The notes under the pieces are model-generated. The model made no database searches. It saw only the letters and a program-made list of their open reading frames with translations, and was not told the DNA's origin. Both the position numbers and the translations under genes were made by a program. Positions 46,397 to 60,062 of a stretch of DNA of 64,000 nucleotides are shown one piece after another; the first letter of the stretch is position 1, and each line of letters opens with the position of its first letter. The stretch is from Panax quinquefolius. Its lineage: Eukaryota > Streptophyta > Magnoliopsida > Apiales > Araliaceae. The stretch covers positions 123,657,605-123,721,604 of the forward strand of contig CM035160.1 of NCBI GenBank assembly GCA_020205615.1. The letters run 5' to 3'.

Positions 46397-47758
46397 ATTA
46401 AAGAACAGAATATTAGAAGAATGTCACCATGTATAGGGTGGCCCGCGTATACAGGTTATTCCATTAGAATAATAAATAATGGAATAACAGAAGTTCTCTT
46501 CATGAATACAAAAGAAATAATACCCGTTACGAGTACAACAAATAATATCCCTTACATTTGAAAGAAGAGTATTCTTACTGGTAGGGCGAAGATATACTTG
46601 AAGAAACTTGTACTACGCTTAAAGCTTTCTTAAACTCTAAAGAAATACGCTCAAGATTATAAAAGAAGAACTCTCTCTATAGTTTCTCTCTCTAGAGTTT
46701 CAGTGAATTCGTAAGAAATAATGAAGGAATGAGCTTCTATTTATAGAAGAATGGACTGCATAGTAACTAATTCATGAACGGTCCAGATTGATTTACTTTT
46801 AATCGGATGGTCCATATTTAAAGCAAAATCTTTTAAATAAAATATAATATATTCTATTTATAATCTAATAAAACGAATAACTTTATAAAAGTATTCTGTT
46901 TTATATAAAAAGATTTTACTATGCAAAACACTATGCATAATAAAATATAATATATTCTATTTATAGAATAACTTTATAAAAGTATTATATTTTATATAAA
47001 AAGATTTTACTATGCAAAACACTATGCATAATAGAATATAATATATTCTATTTATAGAATAACTTTATAAAAGTATTCTGTTTTATATAAAAAGATTTTA
47101 CTATTAAAACTTTAAAACCAACGATCCATATTGATTTACTATTATAATTTCAACCAACGGTCTAAAAAAATTAGCACATCTCCTCATGGAATAATATTGT
47201 ACTCAAAAATGATTTAGACCGAAAAGAAATATATTTTTCGGGTGAATAGTACCCCATGAATAGTACTTCAGGAATAGTACCCTGTAAATAGTACTCCGAT
47301 AAAAAAAGTGTCCCAAATACCAGAGTGAACAATACTAGAGTGAATAGTAATCGGGTGAATAGTAACCCATGAATAGTAACTCGTGAATAGTACTCTAACA
47401 CGAAAAATACCCCAAATACCCGAGTGAATAATATTCAGGTGAATAGTAATTTAGGTGAATAGTAACTCGTGAATAGTACTCTGACACAAAAAGTGCCTCA
47501 AATACCCGAGTAAATAATATTCGGGTGAATAGTAATTTAGGTGAATAGTAACCCGTGAATAGTACTCCGACACAAAAAGTGCCCCAAATACTCGATTGAA
47601 CAATACTAGAGTAAATAGTAACCGGGTATTTTATGACAACTTGTCTACTTTGAAAAATTTTCACATATCACCCTTAACTTTAAACTTTTATCAATTTAAC
47701 TATTTACCAAAATAGAAAAAATTGAATACTTTTATTTTATAAAATTCGGGGTCCCACA

Positions 47759-48106
47759 ATCTCCCCTCCTTATGAAATTTTGCCCTCGAAATTTACGTAC
47801 GTACCTGATATTCAAAGAAATGAGAATACCTTGCTTTCTTTTCGGATTGTAGCTTCCCGGTTATTTCATCTCTATCATGGTTTTCCATTTCTCATCTCCT
47901 GTATTTCAAATATCATTCTAGAATATTGTTTCAAAATAAGGGTTAATTGGCATACCACATAATACCCCTATATTCTAACCGGCCAATTAAATAACAAATA
48001 AACTTAGGTAGATCATACTAGCGAAGGAATTCCCCGTCTCTCCCCTCCTAGTTCTTGTCTCACATCTTAGCCAGGGATCATATCCCTAAGCTTTGATATA
48101 TTAACC
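47759..48106 (-). mobile_element. Array internal segment 3 (about 348 bp, PBS damaged)
   Basis: PPT (47771-47759) and hairpin (47775-47794) are kept. The PBS is disrupted: the plus strand reads GCTTTGATATATTAACCG instead of GCTTTGATACCAAC, so this copy could not be primed normally. Confidence 0.8.
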
Positions 48107-50249
48107 GTGCGCCCCAAAATTAGGTATACATCACCCATCTTGGGTCGCCAGATACAAGGTACTAAATACAAATACAAACTTACTAATACAACTGTCGTGT
48201 AAAATACGACTAAATATATGCTGTGTGTTTAAATACAAATACTATCCTTTAGAGAGTATATAAACTCAAAAGGAGTCCTCATTACATTTATTATCATACT
48301 ATTTCACGAATAGTGAGGACTACTAATGCACCATCTAGGACCATCACTCTGTTTCCCAGACTAGTCCCTCGCTACGTTCTCATTTCCTCAAGAAAACAAA
48401 GAAAGAAAGGTTGAGCTCAACTAGCCCAATGAAGAAATATTATGACTAAGATAATCCGTAATAAATTATCGTTAGCCTTCAACAAAATGTTAAACCGATA
48501 CAATATAACAACTATCAAGTTTAATCAGAAGCGAACAAGCAATCCATTAGAAGAGTCAAGTAGAGAATAAAATCTACTATATTCTATGATTTAAAAGGTT
48601 TTCATCACTTTTATCATTGGGGACTCGACAATAAATAATCCACATCATCGAATCACCCCTCGCACTACTACTGACCAAGGATATTCTTTAATATCATGAC
48701 CACGAATTATCCATGCACTACGACTTAAGATAATCATGTTTTCATCAACGGTCCCCGATCATGCCATAAAACAATTCATATTTTCAGACTCACTACGAAA
48801 GAGAATTCATAGCCATAATCATACCAAAAAGCGTCCATCAATGCACTACGGACCAATGAGGATTTTTTCACATCATTTGTAACATTACGGTTATGATTAC
48901 AATCAATAATCCAGTCATAATCATACCAAGTCCTTCTATGCACTACTGAGCCACGTATGACTTTCAACATAATATAAACATGAGGATGATGACAATGATA
49001 AAAGAATTCAATAAAATAAGGTCAAGACTTAATTTATCCAAGAACCGATAACGTTCAAATTATCAACATGATCTTCGCTTTGTAGAGTAAAATTCAAGAT
49101 TGCTTAGAAGAATATTTTCATGAAAAGATCTTGGTTGAGCGCAAATATCAAGGCTATTTCACTAATTTCATGGAGTATAGAAGTCAAAGTTTTAACCAAC
49201 TTAGTATAATAAAGAATGGAATAGCAAAAGAAATCACCATGCATGCGATAGACCGCATAAAAGTTATTCCAACATAATAATAAATAATCTTAACCCGTGT
49301 CCAAAGCGCCGCGCATGCACGTGATATTCCAATGTATAATAAAGAATGGAACCGGTCCGCATAAAACGCATGCATGTGATATTATTCGACGCGAATAATA
49401 AATAATGGAACCCGGTCCCGGCCAAACGCACGCATGTGATATTCGGCGAGAATGATAAATAATGGAACCGGTCCCAAAAAACGCACGCATGTGATATTCC
49501 AATAGAATAATAAAGAACGGAATATTAGAAGAATGTCACCATGTATAGGGTAGCCCGCGTATACAGGTTATTCCAACAGAATAATAAATAATGGAATAAC
49601 AGAAGTTCTCTTCATGAATACAAAAGAAATAATACCCCTTACGAGTATAACAAATAATATCCCTTACATTTGAAAGAAGAGTATTCTGATTGGTAGGGCG
49701 AGGATATACTCGAAGAAACTTGTACTACGCTCAAAGCTTTCTTAAACTCTAAAGAAATATGCTCAAGATTATAGAAGAAGAACTCTCTCTATAGTTTCAG
49801 TGAATTCGTAAGAAATAATGAAGGAATGAGCTTCTATTTATAGAAGAATGGACTACATAGTAACTAATTCATGAACAATTCCAGTTGATTTACTTTTAAT
49901 CGGACGGTCCATATTTAAAGCAAAATCTTTTAAATAAAATATAATATATTCTATTTATAATCTAATAAAATGAATAACTTTATAAAAGTATTACATTTTT
50001 ATATAAAAAGATTTTACTATGCAAAACACTATGCTAACCTCATGCAACACTATGCATAATAAAATATAATATATTCTATTTATAGAATAACTTTATAAAA
50101 GTATTCTGTTTTATCTAAAAAGATTTTACTATGCAAAACACTATGCATAATAGAATATAATATATTCTATTTATTGAATAACTTTATAAAAGTATTCTAT
50201 TTTATATAAAAAGATTTTACTATTAAAACTTTAAACCAACGATCTATAT
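48107..50249 (-). mobile_element. Array LTR 4, truncated at a junction with inserted LTR b
   Basis: It matches LTR 1 from its 3' edge to about position 2,140, ending after GATCTATAT, and then jumps into the middle of the inserted LTR. The insertion site used in LTR 3 is present and empty here. The U3 part with the minisatellite is absent. TATA at 49834-49844. Confidence 0.82.
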
Positions 50250-52918
50250 CTTAACTTATACGAAACAATTAAACTACAATGTTCGATTAAGTCAATTTTT
50301 ATTCCTTACGACTTTACGAGAACTAAATGTTATCCCTTGATTCATTCTTTATTGAATCACATTCGACTTTCAATAATCTTATTACCGCTTTATACGGCTT
50401 TCTTGATAATTCATATACTATTTAATACTTTCGTTATCCATTATATGAACCCCATGTTCATTACTCGTTCTTAGTTTCAAAGCCATACCAATCATTGTAA
50501 GCTAAGACCAAGCGTCCATCGCAACGACGTTGCGTTCACAGCGTCTATACGCTTCACACTTTTCTCTCATTATCATGATATAACATCGAAATGTTATTCA
50601 TTACCCTCGTCACTCAACGTCTAAGGAATCACAACCATAGTAATTCCTCACGTTCGTTCATCCCGACTAAGGTCCCTGATATCGGTTTACGTAACCCGCG
50701 ATTGTATTCTTTGTCATTTAATCTTGTTTAATCTATACGTTCAACCTTTAATAAAGGTTTACATCACTTGATTAAGTGTTACATTAGCTGAATATTATAT
50801 TCTTTATCATCCCTTACATTTCCCCCAAGAGCTGAGCAGTTAAAAGATCATCTCTGGCTTTTTCCCAACACTGGCGCCGTGGCGCCACTCCCTTTGTTAT
50901 CTCTCGGGCATGACGCCGAGTTTGCGATACCGACCCCCGATTCACCGTGTTTCGCCGCCACTTTACAAAGGCATGATCAAGCGTCATGGCGCCAATCCCT
51001 AACCCTAGAAATTTTCTCTAAGTGTTAAATAAATTTTGAGATGTTTACTTCGCGATCTCATATCTCCTTCGTTATAACTCGTAATGAGGTCGTTCTAAGG
51101 CCATTCTCTTCCTTATCTTATGTACTTTAATACCCCTTAGATAGAACTTCATTTTGAATCTATTAACGTGCCATTAGATTGGCTTGATCTTCACTCTTCG
51201 TTCATTTTTACGTTTTTTTAATGCTCTTCGTTTGTTCGTCCGTGATTCGATCATTCTAACTCAGAACTTGTTTGTTCTTGAGTCTACGACTCACGTTTTC
51301 TACGTTCTATTACTTTTTTATGAAACCCTACACATTCGGGTTCATTTATTAACTTTCTAATTCTCGTTCGTCTTTTACAAAATTTCGTCATAACTTCGTT
51401 ATAGCTAAGTTTTAATCCGTTCTTCATGAACGTTTCTACCGTTCCTAACCAAACAATACACATCTAACTTGTACGCGATGGTTTTAAATTTGTCCATCAA
51501 CAACGTTCTTCGTGTTCTTCGCGTGTTCTTCGTGTTCTTCGTTCGTTCTTCATTTTAATCGATATTTTGGATTACGATTCCACTTTTTATTAGAATTTGA
51601 TGTTATAGAACATTATTCCTTACTTATTTCACCTACTTATTCATATAATCCATTGGGATCGATCTAATTCATTACGAATCTTATACTTCCTTAAGAAATT
51701 TACTAATTAAACTTCTAATTTATTATTTCTTCATTTTCTTATGATTTCAACCATATGAAATCATCTCTAACCTTATCTACTTCTTATCTTCATTAAGTTA
51801 TGTTTTTAAACATAAAAACTTAAAGAAATTTAAAACAGATTAGGTTCCAGATTACCGTTCTTCTTTAATCCTCTTCCGTTATACAAAGTCGACGATTTGA
51901 AAGCTTTGCTATTACATGATCACTTTTGATCCGATCATTCATGCTCATGCTCTTCCTTCTCCCTCCCATCTGACTTCTCTCTCTCTCTCTCTCAAGTGTG
52001 GGATTTTCAAAATCCACAAATTATGAAATAAGCTTAATATTTATAGATTTTCAAAGTTAAGGGCATTTTAGCCATTTCGCCCCCACCTCCTTACTATTCC
52101 CACCTCCTCCCAGAACATAGCCACCAAGTTTACTTGGCCACCACCCTTACTTGGTTGCCAAGTAGCCGCCCCACATGCCCATGGGTTGCCCATTGGTTAT
52201 TACCCATCTGTTTACTAATCGGTTCGATCCGCGGTTTCTTTTCTTGGTTTGGGCCTTAAATCTAATTCTTATTGGGCCTATCTTGGGCTTGATTTCACAA
52301 AGAGTTGGGCTTGACATAATCTAAGTCCAATTAGATTCTACAAAGTCCATGAACTCAATGTTCATTGAGACTTATCTTATTCTACGCATCTCATTCTCGT
52401 ATTCTCATATTTTCTTCAGATATAGCTCGTCGATATTCATTATACGTCGTAATAATCTTCGTACTATCGCATATAATAATTCATATCATACTCATATCTC
52501 TCATGCATAATAACCCTAATTATTATACGTGATCATAAAATTCTCTAACTCACTTTTCCTAACCCTTAGGTTTTGAGAGTCAGTAAGTGAAAACTTCGTT
52601 TTTGCCATAACTGAAATATTATTGAATATTCCATCACGTCTCAAAATAAATCTCCGAGCAGAAATGGATGAATAGTGCCTATTTCGTCTTTTTCCCTGAA
52701 AATATTTTGTTCCTGGAAAACTTGTATTTTCGTCTTGAAAATTCTTATTCGTTCAATCTAGCTCTTAGCCAGAATACTCCCGATTTATAATCATCCTAGG
52801 TTATAGAATGATTAAAAAACACATAGCACATAATAATATTAATAAAAATTTCTTTTATTAATAACTAATTCTTTAAACTTAAATTACGGACAACCCGAAT
52901 TTTTTGAATTGCGTCACA
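50250..52918 (-). mobile_element. Inserted long LTR, fragment b (left part missing)
   Basis: It starts in mid-LTR (equivalent to about 44350 of copy a) and runs to the intact end GCGTCACA at 52918, followed by ATTAT, the second half of the target duplication. TATA TCTATAAATATT at 52047-52036. A GC-rich block near 50870-51000 is the only GC-rich part of the region and has no supported gene. Confidence 0.82.
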
Positions 52919-54923
52919 ATTATACCGAATAATCCTCGGTCATAATCATACCAAGTCCATCTATGCACTACGGGCCAACGCCATGACTTCGAACATAATA
53001 TAAACATGAGGATGATGACAATGATAAAAGAGTTCAATAAAACAAGTTCAAGAATTAATTTATCCGAGGGCCGATAACGTTCAAATTATCAACATGATAC
53101 TGCTTTGTAGAGTAAAATTTAAGAATGCTCAGAAGAATATTTCCATGAAAAGATACTGGATGCAACGCAAATATCAAGGCTATTCCACTAATTTCATGGA
53201 GTATAGAAGTCAAAGTTTTAACCAACTGAGTATAATAAAGTATGAAATAGCAAAAGAAATCACCATGCATGCGATAGACCGCACATGCAGGTTATTCCAA
53301 TAGAATAATAAATAACGGAACAAGGTCCGGCGTAAAATGCACAGACAGGTTATTCCAATATAATAATAAAGAATGGAACCAGGTCCGGCGTAAAACGCGC
53401 AGATAGGATATTCTGACAGAATAATAAATAATTGAACCAGGTCCGGTGTAAACGAACAGATGAGATATTACGACGTAATAATAAATAATGGAACCGAGTC
53501 CGGTAGAACGCACAAAACAGGATATTCCGGCGAATAATAAAGAATGAATATTAGAAGAATGTCACCATGTATAGGGTAGCAGCATGCGTACAAAGTTATT
53601 CCAACATAATAATAAATAATGGAATAATGAAGTTCTCTTCATGAATACAAAAGAAATAATACCCCTTACGAGTACAACAAATAATATCCCTTACATTTGA
53701 AAGAAGAATATTACATTGGGTAGGCGCGAGGATATACTTGAAGAAACTTGTACTACGCTTCAAAGCTTTCTTAAACTCTAAAGAAATACGCTCAAGATTA
53801 TAGAAGAAGAACTCTCTCTATAGTTTCTCTCTAGAGTTTCAAAGAATTAAATAAGAAATAATGAAGGAATGAGCTTCTATTTATAGAAGAATGGATCGCA
53901 TAGTAACTAATTCATGAACGGTCCGTATTGATTTACTTTTAATCTGGACGGTCCATATTTAAAGAAAAATCTTTTAAATAAAATATAATATATTCTATTT
54001 ATAATCTAATAAAACGAATAACTTTATAAAAGTATTGTTTTTATATAAAAGATTTTACTATGCAAAACACTATGCATAATAAAATATAATATATTCTATT
54101 TATAGAATAACTTTATAAAAGTATTACGTTTTATATAAAAAGATTTTACTATTCAAAACACTATGCATAATAGAATATAATATATTCTATTTATAGAATA
54201 ACTTTATAAAAGTATTCTGTTTTATATAAAAAGATTTTACTATTAAAACTTTAAACCAACGATCCATATTGATTTACTATTATAATTTCAAGCAACGGTC
54301 TAAAAAATTAGCACATCTCCTCATGGAATAATATTGTACTCAAAAATGATTTGGACCGAAAAGAAATATATTTTTCGGGTGAATAGTACCCCGTGAATAG
54401 TACTTCAGTAATAGTACCCTGTAAATAGTACTCTGACACAAAAATTGTCCCAAATACCCGAGTAAACAATACTAGAGTGAATAGTAATCGGGTGAATAGT
54501 AACCCGTGAATAGTACTCTGACACGAAAAATACTCCAAATACCCGAGTGAATAAAATTCAGGTGAATAGTAATTTAGGTGAATAGTAACTCATTAATAGT
54601 AACTTGTGAATAGTACTCCGACACAAAAAGTGCCTCAAATACCCGAGTGAATAATATTCGGGTGAATAGTAATTTAGGTGAATAGTAACCCGTAAATAGT
54701 AACTCGTGAATAGTAACCCATGAATAGTACTCCGACACAAAAAGTGCCCCAAATACTCGAGTGAAGAATACTAGAGTAAATAGTAACCGGGTATTTTATG
54801 ACAACTTGTCTACTTTGAAAAATTTTCATATATCACCCTTAACTTTAAACTTTTATCAATTTAACTATTTACCAAAATAGAAAAAATTGAATACTTTTAT
54901 TTTATAAAATTCGGGGTCTCACA
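52919..54923 (-). mobile_element. Array LTR 5, left part missing
   Basis: It resumes exactly at the insertion site (ATTATACCGAATAATCC) and runs to the LTR edge TCTCACA at 54923, with leader repeats, TATA (53877-53887) and the U3 minisatellite. Confidence 0.82.
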
Positions 54924-55267
54924 ATCTCCCCTCCTTATGAAATTTTGCCTCGAAATTTACGTACGTACCTGATATTCGAAGAAATGAGAATACCTTGCTT
55001 TCTTTTCGAATTGTACCTTCCCGGTTATTTCATCTCTATCATGATTTTCCATTTCTCATCTCCTGTATTTCAAATATCATTCTAGAATATAGTTTCAAAA
55101 TAAGGGTTAATTGACATACCACATAATACCCCCATATTCTAACCGGCCAATTAAATAACAAATAAACTTAGGTAGGTCATACTAGCGAAGGAATTCCCCG
55201 TCTCTCCCCTCCTAGTTCTTGTCTCACATCTTAGCCATGGATCATATCAATAAGCTTTGATACCAAC
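54924..55267 (-). mobile_element. Array internal segment 4 (344 bp)
   Basis: PBS at 55265-55254, PPT at 54936-54924, hairpin at about 54940-54958 with one base missing. Same junction as the other segments. Confidence 0.85.
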
Positions 55268-57402
55268 TGTGACGCCCCCAAAATTAGGTATACATCACCC
55301 ATCTTGGGTCGCCAGAGACAAGGTACTAAATACAAATACAAACTTACTAACACAACTGTCGTGTAAAATACGACTAAATATATGTTGTGAGTTTGAATAC
55401 AAATACTATCCTTTAGAGAGTATACAAACTCAAAAGGATTCCTCATTACATTTATTATCATACTATTTCACGAATAGTGAGGACTACTAATGCACCATCT
55501 AGGACCATCACTCTGCTTCCCAGACTAGTCCCCTCCTTTCGTTCTCATTTCACAGAGAATAAAGGAAAGAAAGGTTGAGCTCAACTAGCCCAGTAAGAAA
55601 TATTATGACTAAGATAATGCAGAATAAATTATCGTTAGCCTTCAACAGTGTTAAACTGATACAATATAACAACTATCAAGTTTAACTGTAGCGGAACAAG
55701 CAATCCATTAGAAGAGTCAAGTAGAGAATAAAATCTACTATATTCTATGATTTAAAAGGTTTTTCATCACTTTTATCATTGGGACTCGACAATAAATAAT
55801 CCACATCATCGAATCACCACCACACTACTGACCAAGGATATTCTTTAATATCACGACCACGAATTATCCATACACTACGACTTAAGATAATCATGTTTTC
55901 ATCAACGGTCCCCGATCATGCCATAAAACAATTCATATTTGCACTCTGACCAAAGAGAATTCATAGCCATAATCATACCAAAAAACGCGTCCATCAATGC
56001 ACTACGGACCAATAAGGATTTTTTCACATCATTTGTAACATTACGGTTATGATTACACCGAATAATCCTCAGTCATAATCATACCAAGTCCTTCATACAC
56101 TCACAGAATTACATATGACTTTCAACATAATATAAACATGAGGATGATGACAATGATAAAAGAATTCAATAAAATAAGGTCAAGAATTAATTTATCCAAG
56201 AACCGATAACGTTCAAATTATCAACATGATACTGCTTTGTAGAGTAAAATTCAAGATTGCTTAGAAGAATATTTTCATGAAAAGATACTGGTTGAAGCGC
56301 AAATATCAAGGCTATTTCACTAATTTCATGGAGTATAGAAGTCAAAGTTTTAACCAACTTAGTATAATAAAGAATGGAATAGCAAAAGAAATCACCATGC
56401 ATGCGATAGACCGCACAGGCAGGTTATTCCAACATAATAATAAATAACGGAACCAGTCCAAAGTAAAAGCGCCGCATGTGGATATTCAAATGAATAATAA
56501 AGAATGGAACCAGTCCCCCAGCAAAAACGCGCAGATGTGATATTCCGCGGAATAATAAATAATGGAACCAGTCCCAGTAAACGCACGCAGACGGGATATT
56601 CGATGAATGATAAATAATGGAACTAGTCCGTGAAGCGCATGACGGGATATTCCAATAGAATAATAAAGAAACGGAATATTAGAAGAATGTCACCATGTAT
56701 AGGGTAGCAGCGTGATCAAGTTATTCCAACGAGAATAATAAATAATGGAATAATGAAGTTCTCTTCATGAATACAAAAGAAATAATACCCCTTACGAGTA
56801 TAACAAATAATATCCCTTACATTTGAAAGAAGAGTATTCTGATTGGTAGGGCGAGGATATACTCGAAGAAACTTGTACTACGCTCAAAGCTTTCTTAAAC
56901 TCTAAAGAAATATGCTCAAGATTATAGAAGAAGAACTCTCTCTATAGTTTCAGTGAATTCGTAAGAAATAATGAAGGAATGAGCTTCTATTTATAGAAGA
57001 ATGGACTACATAGTAACTAATTCATGAACAGTCCAGATTGATTTACTTTTAATCGGACGGTCCATATTTAAAGCAAAATCTTTTAAATAAAATATAATAT
57101 ATTCTATTTATAATCTAATAAAATGAATAACTTTATAAAAGTATTCTGTTTTATATAAAAAGATTTTACTATGCAAAACACTATGCAGACACTGTGCAAC
57201 ACTATGCATAATAAAATATAATATATTCTATTTATAGAATAACTTTATAAAAGTATTACATTTTTATCTAAAAAGATTTTACTATGCAAAACACTATGCA
57301 TAATAGAATATAATATATTCTATTTATTGAATAACTTTATAAAAGTATTCTATTTTATATAAAAAGATTTTACTATTAAAACTTTAAACCAACGATCTAT
57401 AT
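55268..57402 (-). mobile_element. Array LTR 6, truncated at a junction with inserted LTR c
   Basis: It has the same structure and same junction (GATCTATAT then CTTAACTTATACG) as LTR 4, so it is a duplicate of that rearranged unit. TATA at 56987-56997. Confidence 0.82.
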
Positions 57403-60062
57403 CTTAACTTATACGAACAATTAAACTACAATGTTCGATTAAGTCAATTTTTATTCCTTACGACTTTACGAAACTAAATGTTATCCCTTGATTCATTCTT
57501 TATTGAATCACATTCGACTTTCATAATCTTATTACCGCTTTGTTACGGCTTTCTTGATAATTCATATACTATTTAATACTTTCGTTATCCATTATATGAA
57601 CCCCATGTTCATTACTCGTTCTTAGTTTCAAAGCCATACCAATCATTGTAAGCTAAGACTAGCGTCCATCGTAACGACGTTGCGTTCACGGCGTCTATAC
57701 GCTTCACACTTTTCTCTCATTATCATGATATAACATCGAAAATGTTATTCATTACCTCGCGTCACTCAACGTCTAAGGAATCACAACCATAGTAATTCCT
57801 CACGTTCGTTCATCCCGACTAAGGTCCCCTTGATATCGGTTCACGTAACCCATGATTGTATTCTTTGTCATTTAATCTTGTTTAATCTATACGCTCAACC
57901 TTTAATAAAGGTTTACATCACTTGATTAAGTGTTACATTAGTGAATATTATATTCTTTATCGTCCCTTACATTTCCCCAAGAGTTTGAAAGCGGTTAAAA
58001 GATCATCTCGGCTTTTTCCCAACATCTTGGCGCCAGGCCACTCCCTTTGTTATCTCTCGGGCATGACGCTGAGTTTGCGATACCGGCCCGATTGCAGTGT
58101 CTGCCGCCACTCTACAAGGCATGACTGGCGTCGCGGCGCCAATCCCTAACCCTAGAAATTTTCTCTAAGTGTTAAATAAATTTTGAGATGTTTACTTCGC
58201 GATCTCATATCTCCTTCATTATAACTTCGTAATGAGGTCGTTTCTAAGGCCATTCTCTTCCTTATCTTATGTACTTTAATACCCTTAGATAGAACTTCAT
58301 TTTGAATCTATTAACGTGCCATTAGATTGGCTTGATCTTCACTCTTCGTTCATTTTTATGTTTTTTTAATGCTCTTCGTTTGTTCGTCCGTGATTCGATC
58401 ATTCTAACTCAGAACTTGTTTGTTCTTGAGTCTACGACTCACGTTTTCTACGTTCTATTACTTTTTTATGAAACCCTACACATTCGGGTTCATTTATTAA
58501 CTTTCTAATTCTCGTTCGTCTTTTACAAAATTTCGTCATAACTTCGTTATAGCTAAGTTTTAATCCGTTCTTCATGAACGTTTCTACCGTTCCTAACCAA
58601 ACAATACACATCTAACTTGTACGCGATGGTTTTAAATTTGTCCATCAACAACGTTCTTCGTGTTCTTCGCGTGTTCTTCGTGTTCTTCGTTCGTTCTTCA
58701 TTTTAATCGATATTTTGGATTACGATTCCACTTTTTATTAGAATTTGATGTTATAGAACATTATTCCTTACTTATTTCACCTACTTATTCATATAATCCA
58801 TTGGGATCGATCTAATTCATTACGAATCTTATACTTCCTTAAGAAATTTACTAATTAAACTTCTAATTTATTATTTCTTCATTTTCTTATGATTTCAACC
58901 ATATGAAATCATCTCTAACCTTATCTACTTCTTATCTTCATTAAGTTATGTTTTAAACATAAAAACTTAAAGAAATTTAAAATGATTAGGTTCAGATTAC
59001 TGCTTCTTCTTTAATCCTCTTCCGTTATACAAAGTCGACGATTTGAAAGCTTTGCTATTACATGATCACTTTTGATCCGATCATTCATGCTCATGCTCTT
59101 CCTTCTCCCTCCCATCTGACTTCTCTCTCTCTCTCTCTCAAGTGTGGGATTTTCAAAATCCACAAATTATGAAATAAGCTTAATATTTATAGATTTTCAA
59201 AGTTAAGGGCATTTTAGCCATTTCGCCCCCACCTCCTTACTATTCCCACCTCCTCCCAGAACATAGCCACCAAGTTTACTTGGCCACCACCCTTACTTGG
59301 TTGCCAAGTAGTCACCCCCACATGCCCATGGGTTTGCCATTGGTTATTACCCATCTGTTTACTAATCGGTTCGATCCGCGGTTTCTTTTCTTGGTTTGGG
59401 CCTTAAATCTAATTCTTATTGGGCCTATCTTGGGCTTGATTTCACAAAGAGTTGGGCTTGACATAATCTAAGTCCAATTAGATTCTACAAAGTCCATGAA
59501 CTCAATGTTCATTGAGACTTATCTTATTCTACGCATCTCATTCTCGTATTCTCATATTTTCTTCGTATATAGCTCGTACGATATTCGTATTATACGTCGT
59601 AATAATCTTCGTACTATACGCATATAATAATTCATATCATACTCATATCTCTCATGCATAATAACCCTAATTATTATACGTGATCATAAAATTCTCGGAA
59701 CTCACTTTTCCTAACCCTTAGGTTTTGAGTCTGTAGGCGAAAACTTCGTTTTTGCCATAACTGAAATATTATTGAATATTCCATCACGTCTCAAAATAAA
59801 TCTCCGAGCAGAAATGGATGAATAGTGCCTATTTCGTCTTTTTCCCTGAAAATATTTTGTTCCTGGAAAACTTGTATTTTCGTCTTGAAAATTCTTATTA
59901 GCTCAATCTAGCTCTTAGCGTATTACTCCATTTATAATCATCCTAGGTTATAGAATGATTAAAAAACACATAGCACATAATAATATTAATAAAAATTTCT
60001 TTTATTAATAACTAATTCTTTAAACTTAAATTCTGGACAACCCGAATTTTCGGGTCGTCACA
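57403..60062 (-). mobile_element. Inserted long LTR, fragment c
   Basis: A near copy of fragment b with the same left truncation, ending TCGGGTCGTCACA at 60062 before ATTAT. On the minus strand the LTR begins TGTGACGACCCGAAAATTCGG, showing the intact 5' terminus of this family. Confidence 0.82.

Larger units (their letters stand above)
42205..47758 (-). mobile_element. Array LTR 3, interrupted by another LTR
   Basis: LTR 3 runs 42205-42993, is interrupted by an LTR of another family (42994 to about 46396), and resumes at about 46397-47758. Relative to LTR 1 about 560 bp of host LTR on the right of the insertion site are missing together with the right end of the insert, so one deletion removed both. 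TATA at 46737-46747. Confidence 0.85.

Noticed and set aside
59280..59471. 63-codon hydrophobic frame in inserted LTR fragment c
   Set aside because: It lies in a non-coding LTR; the equivalent positions in copies a and b differ by indels, and there is no family match.
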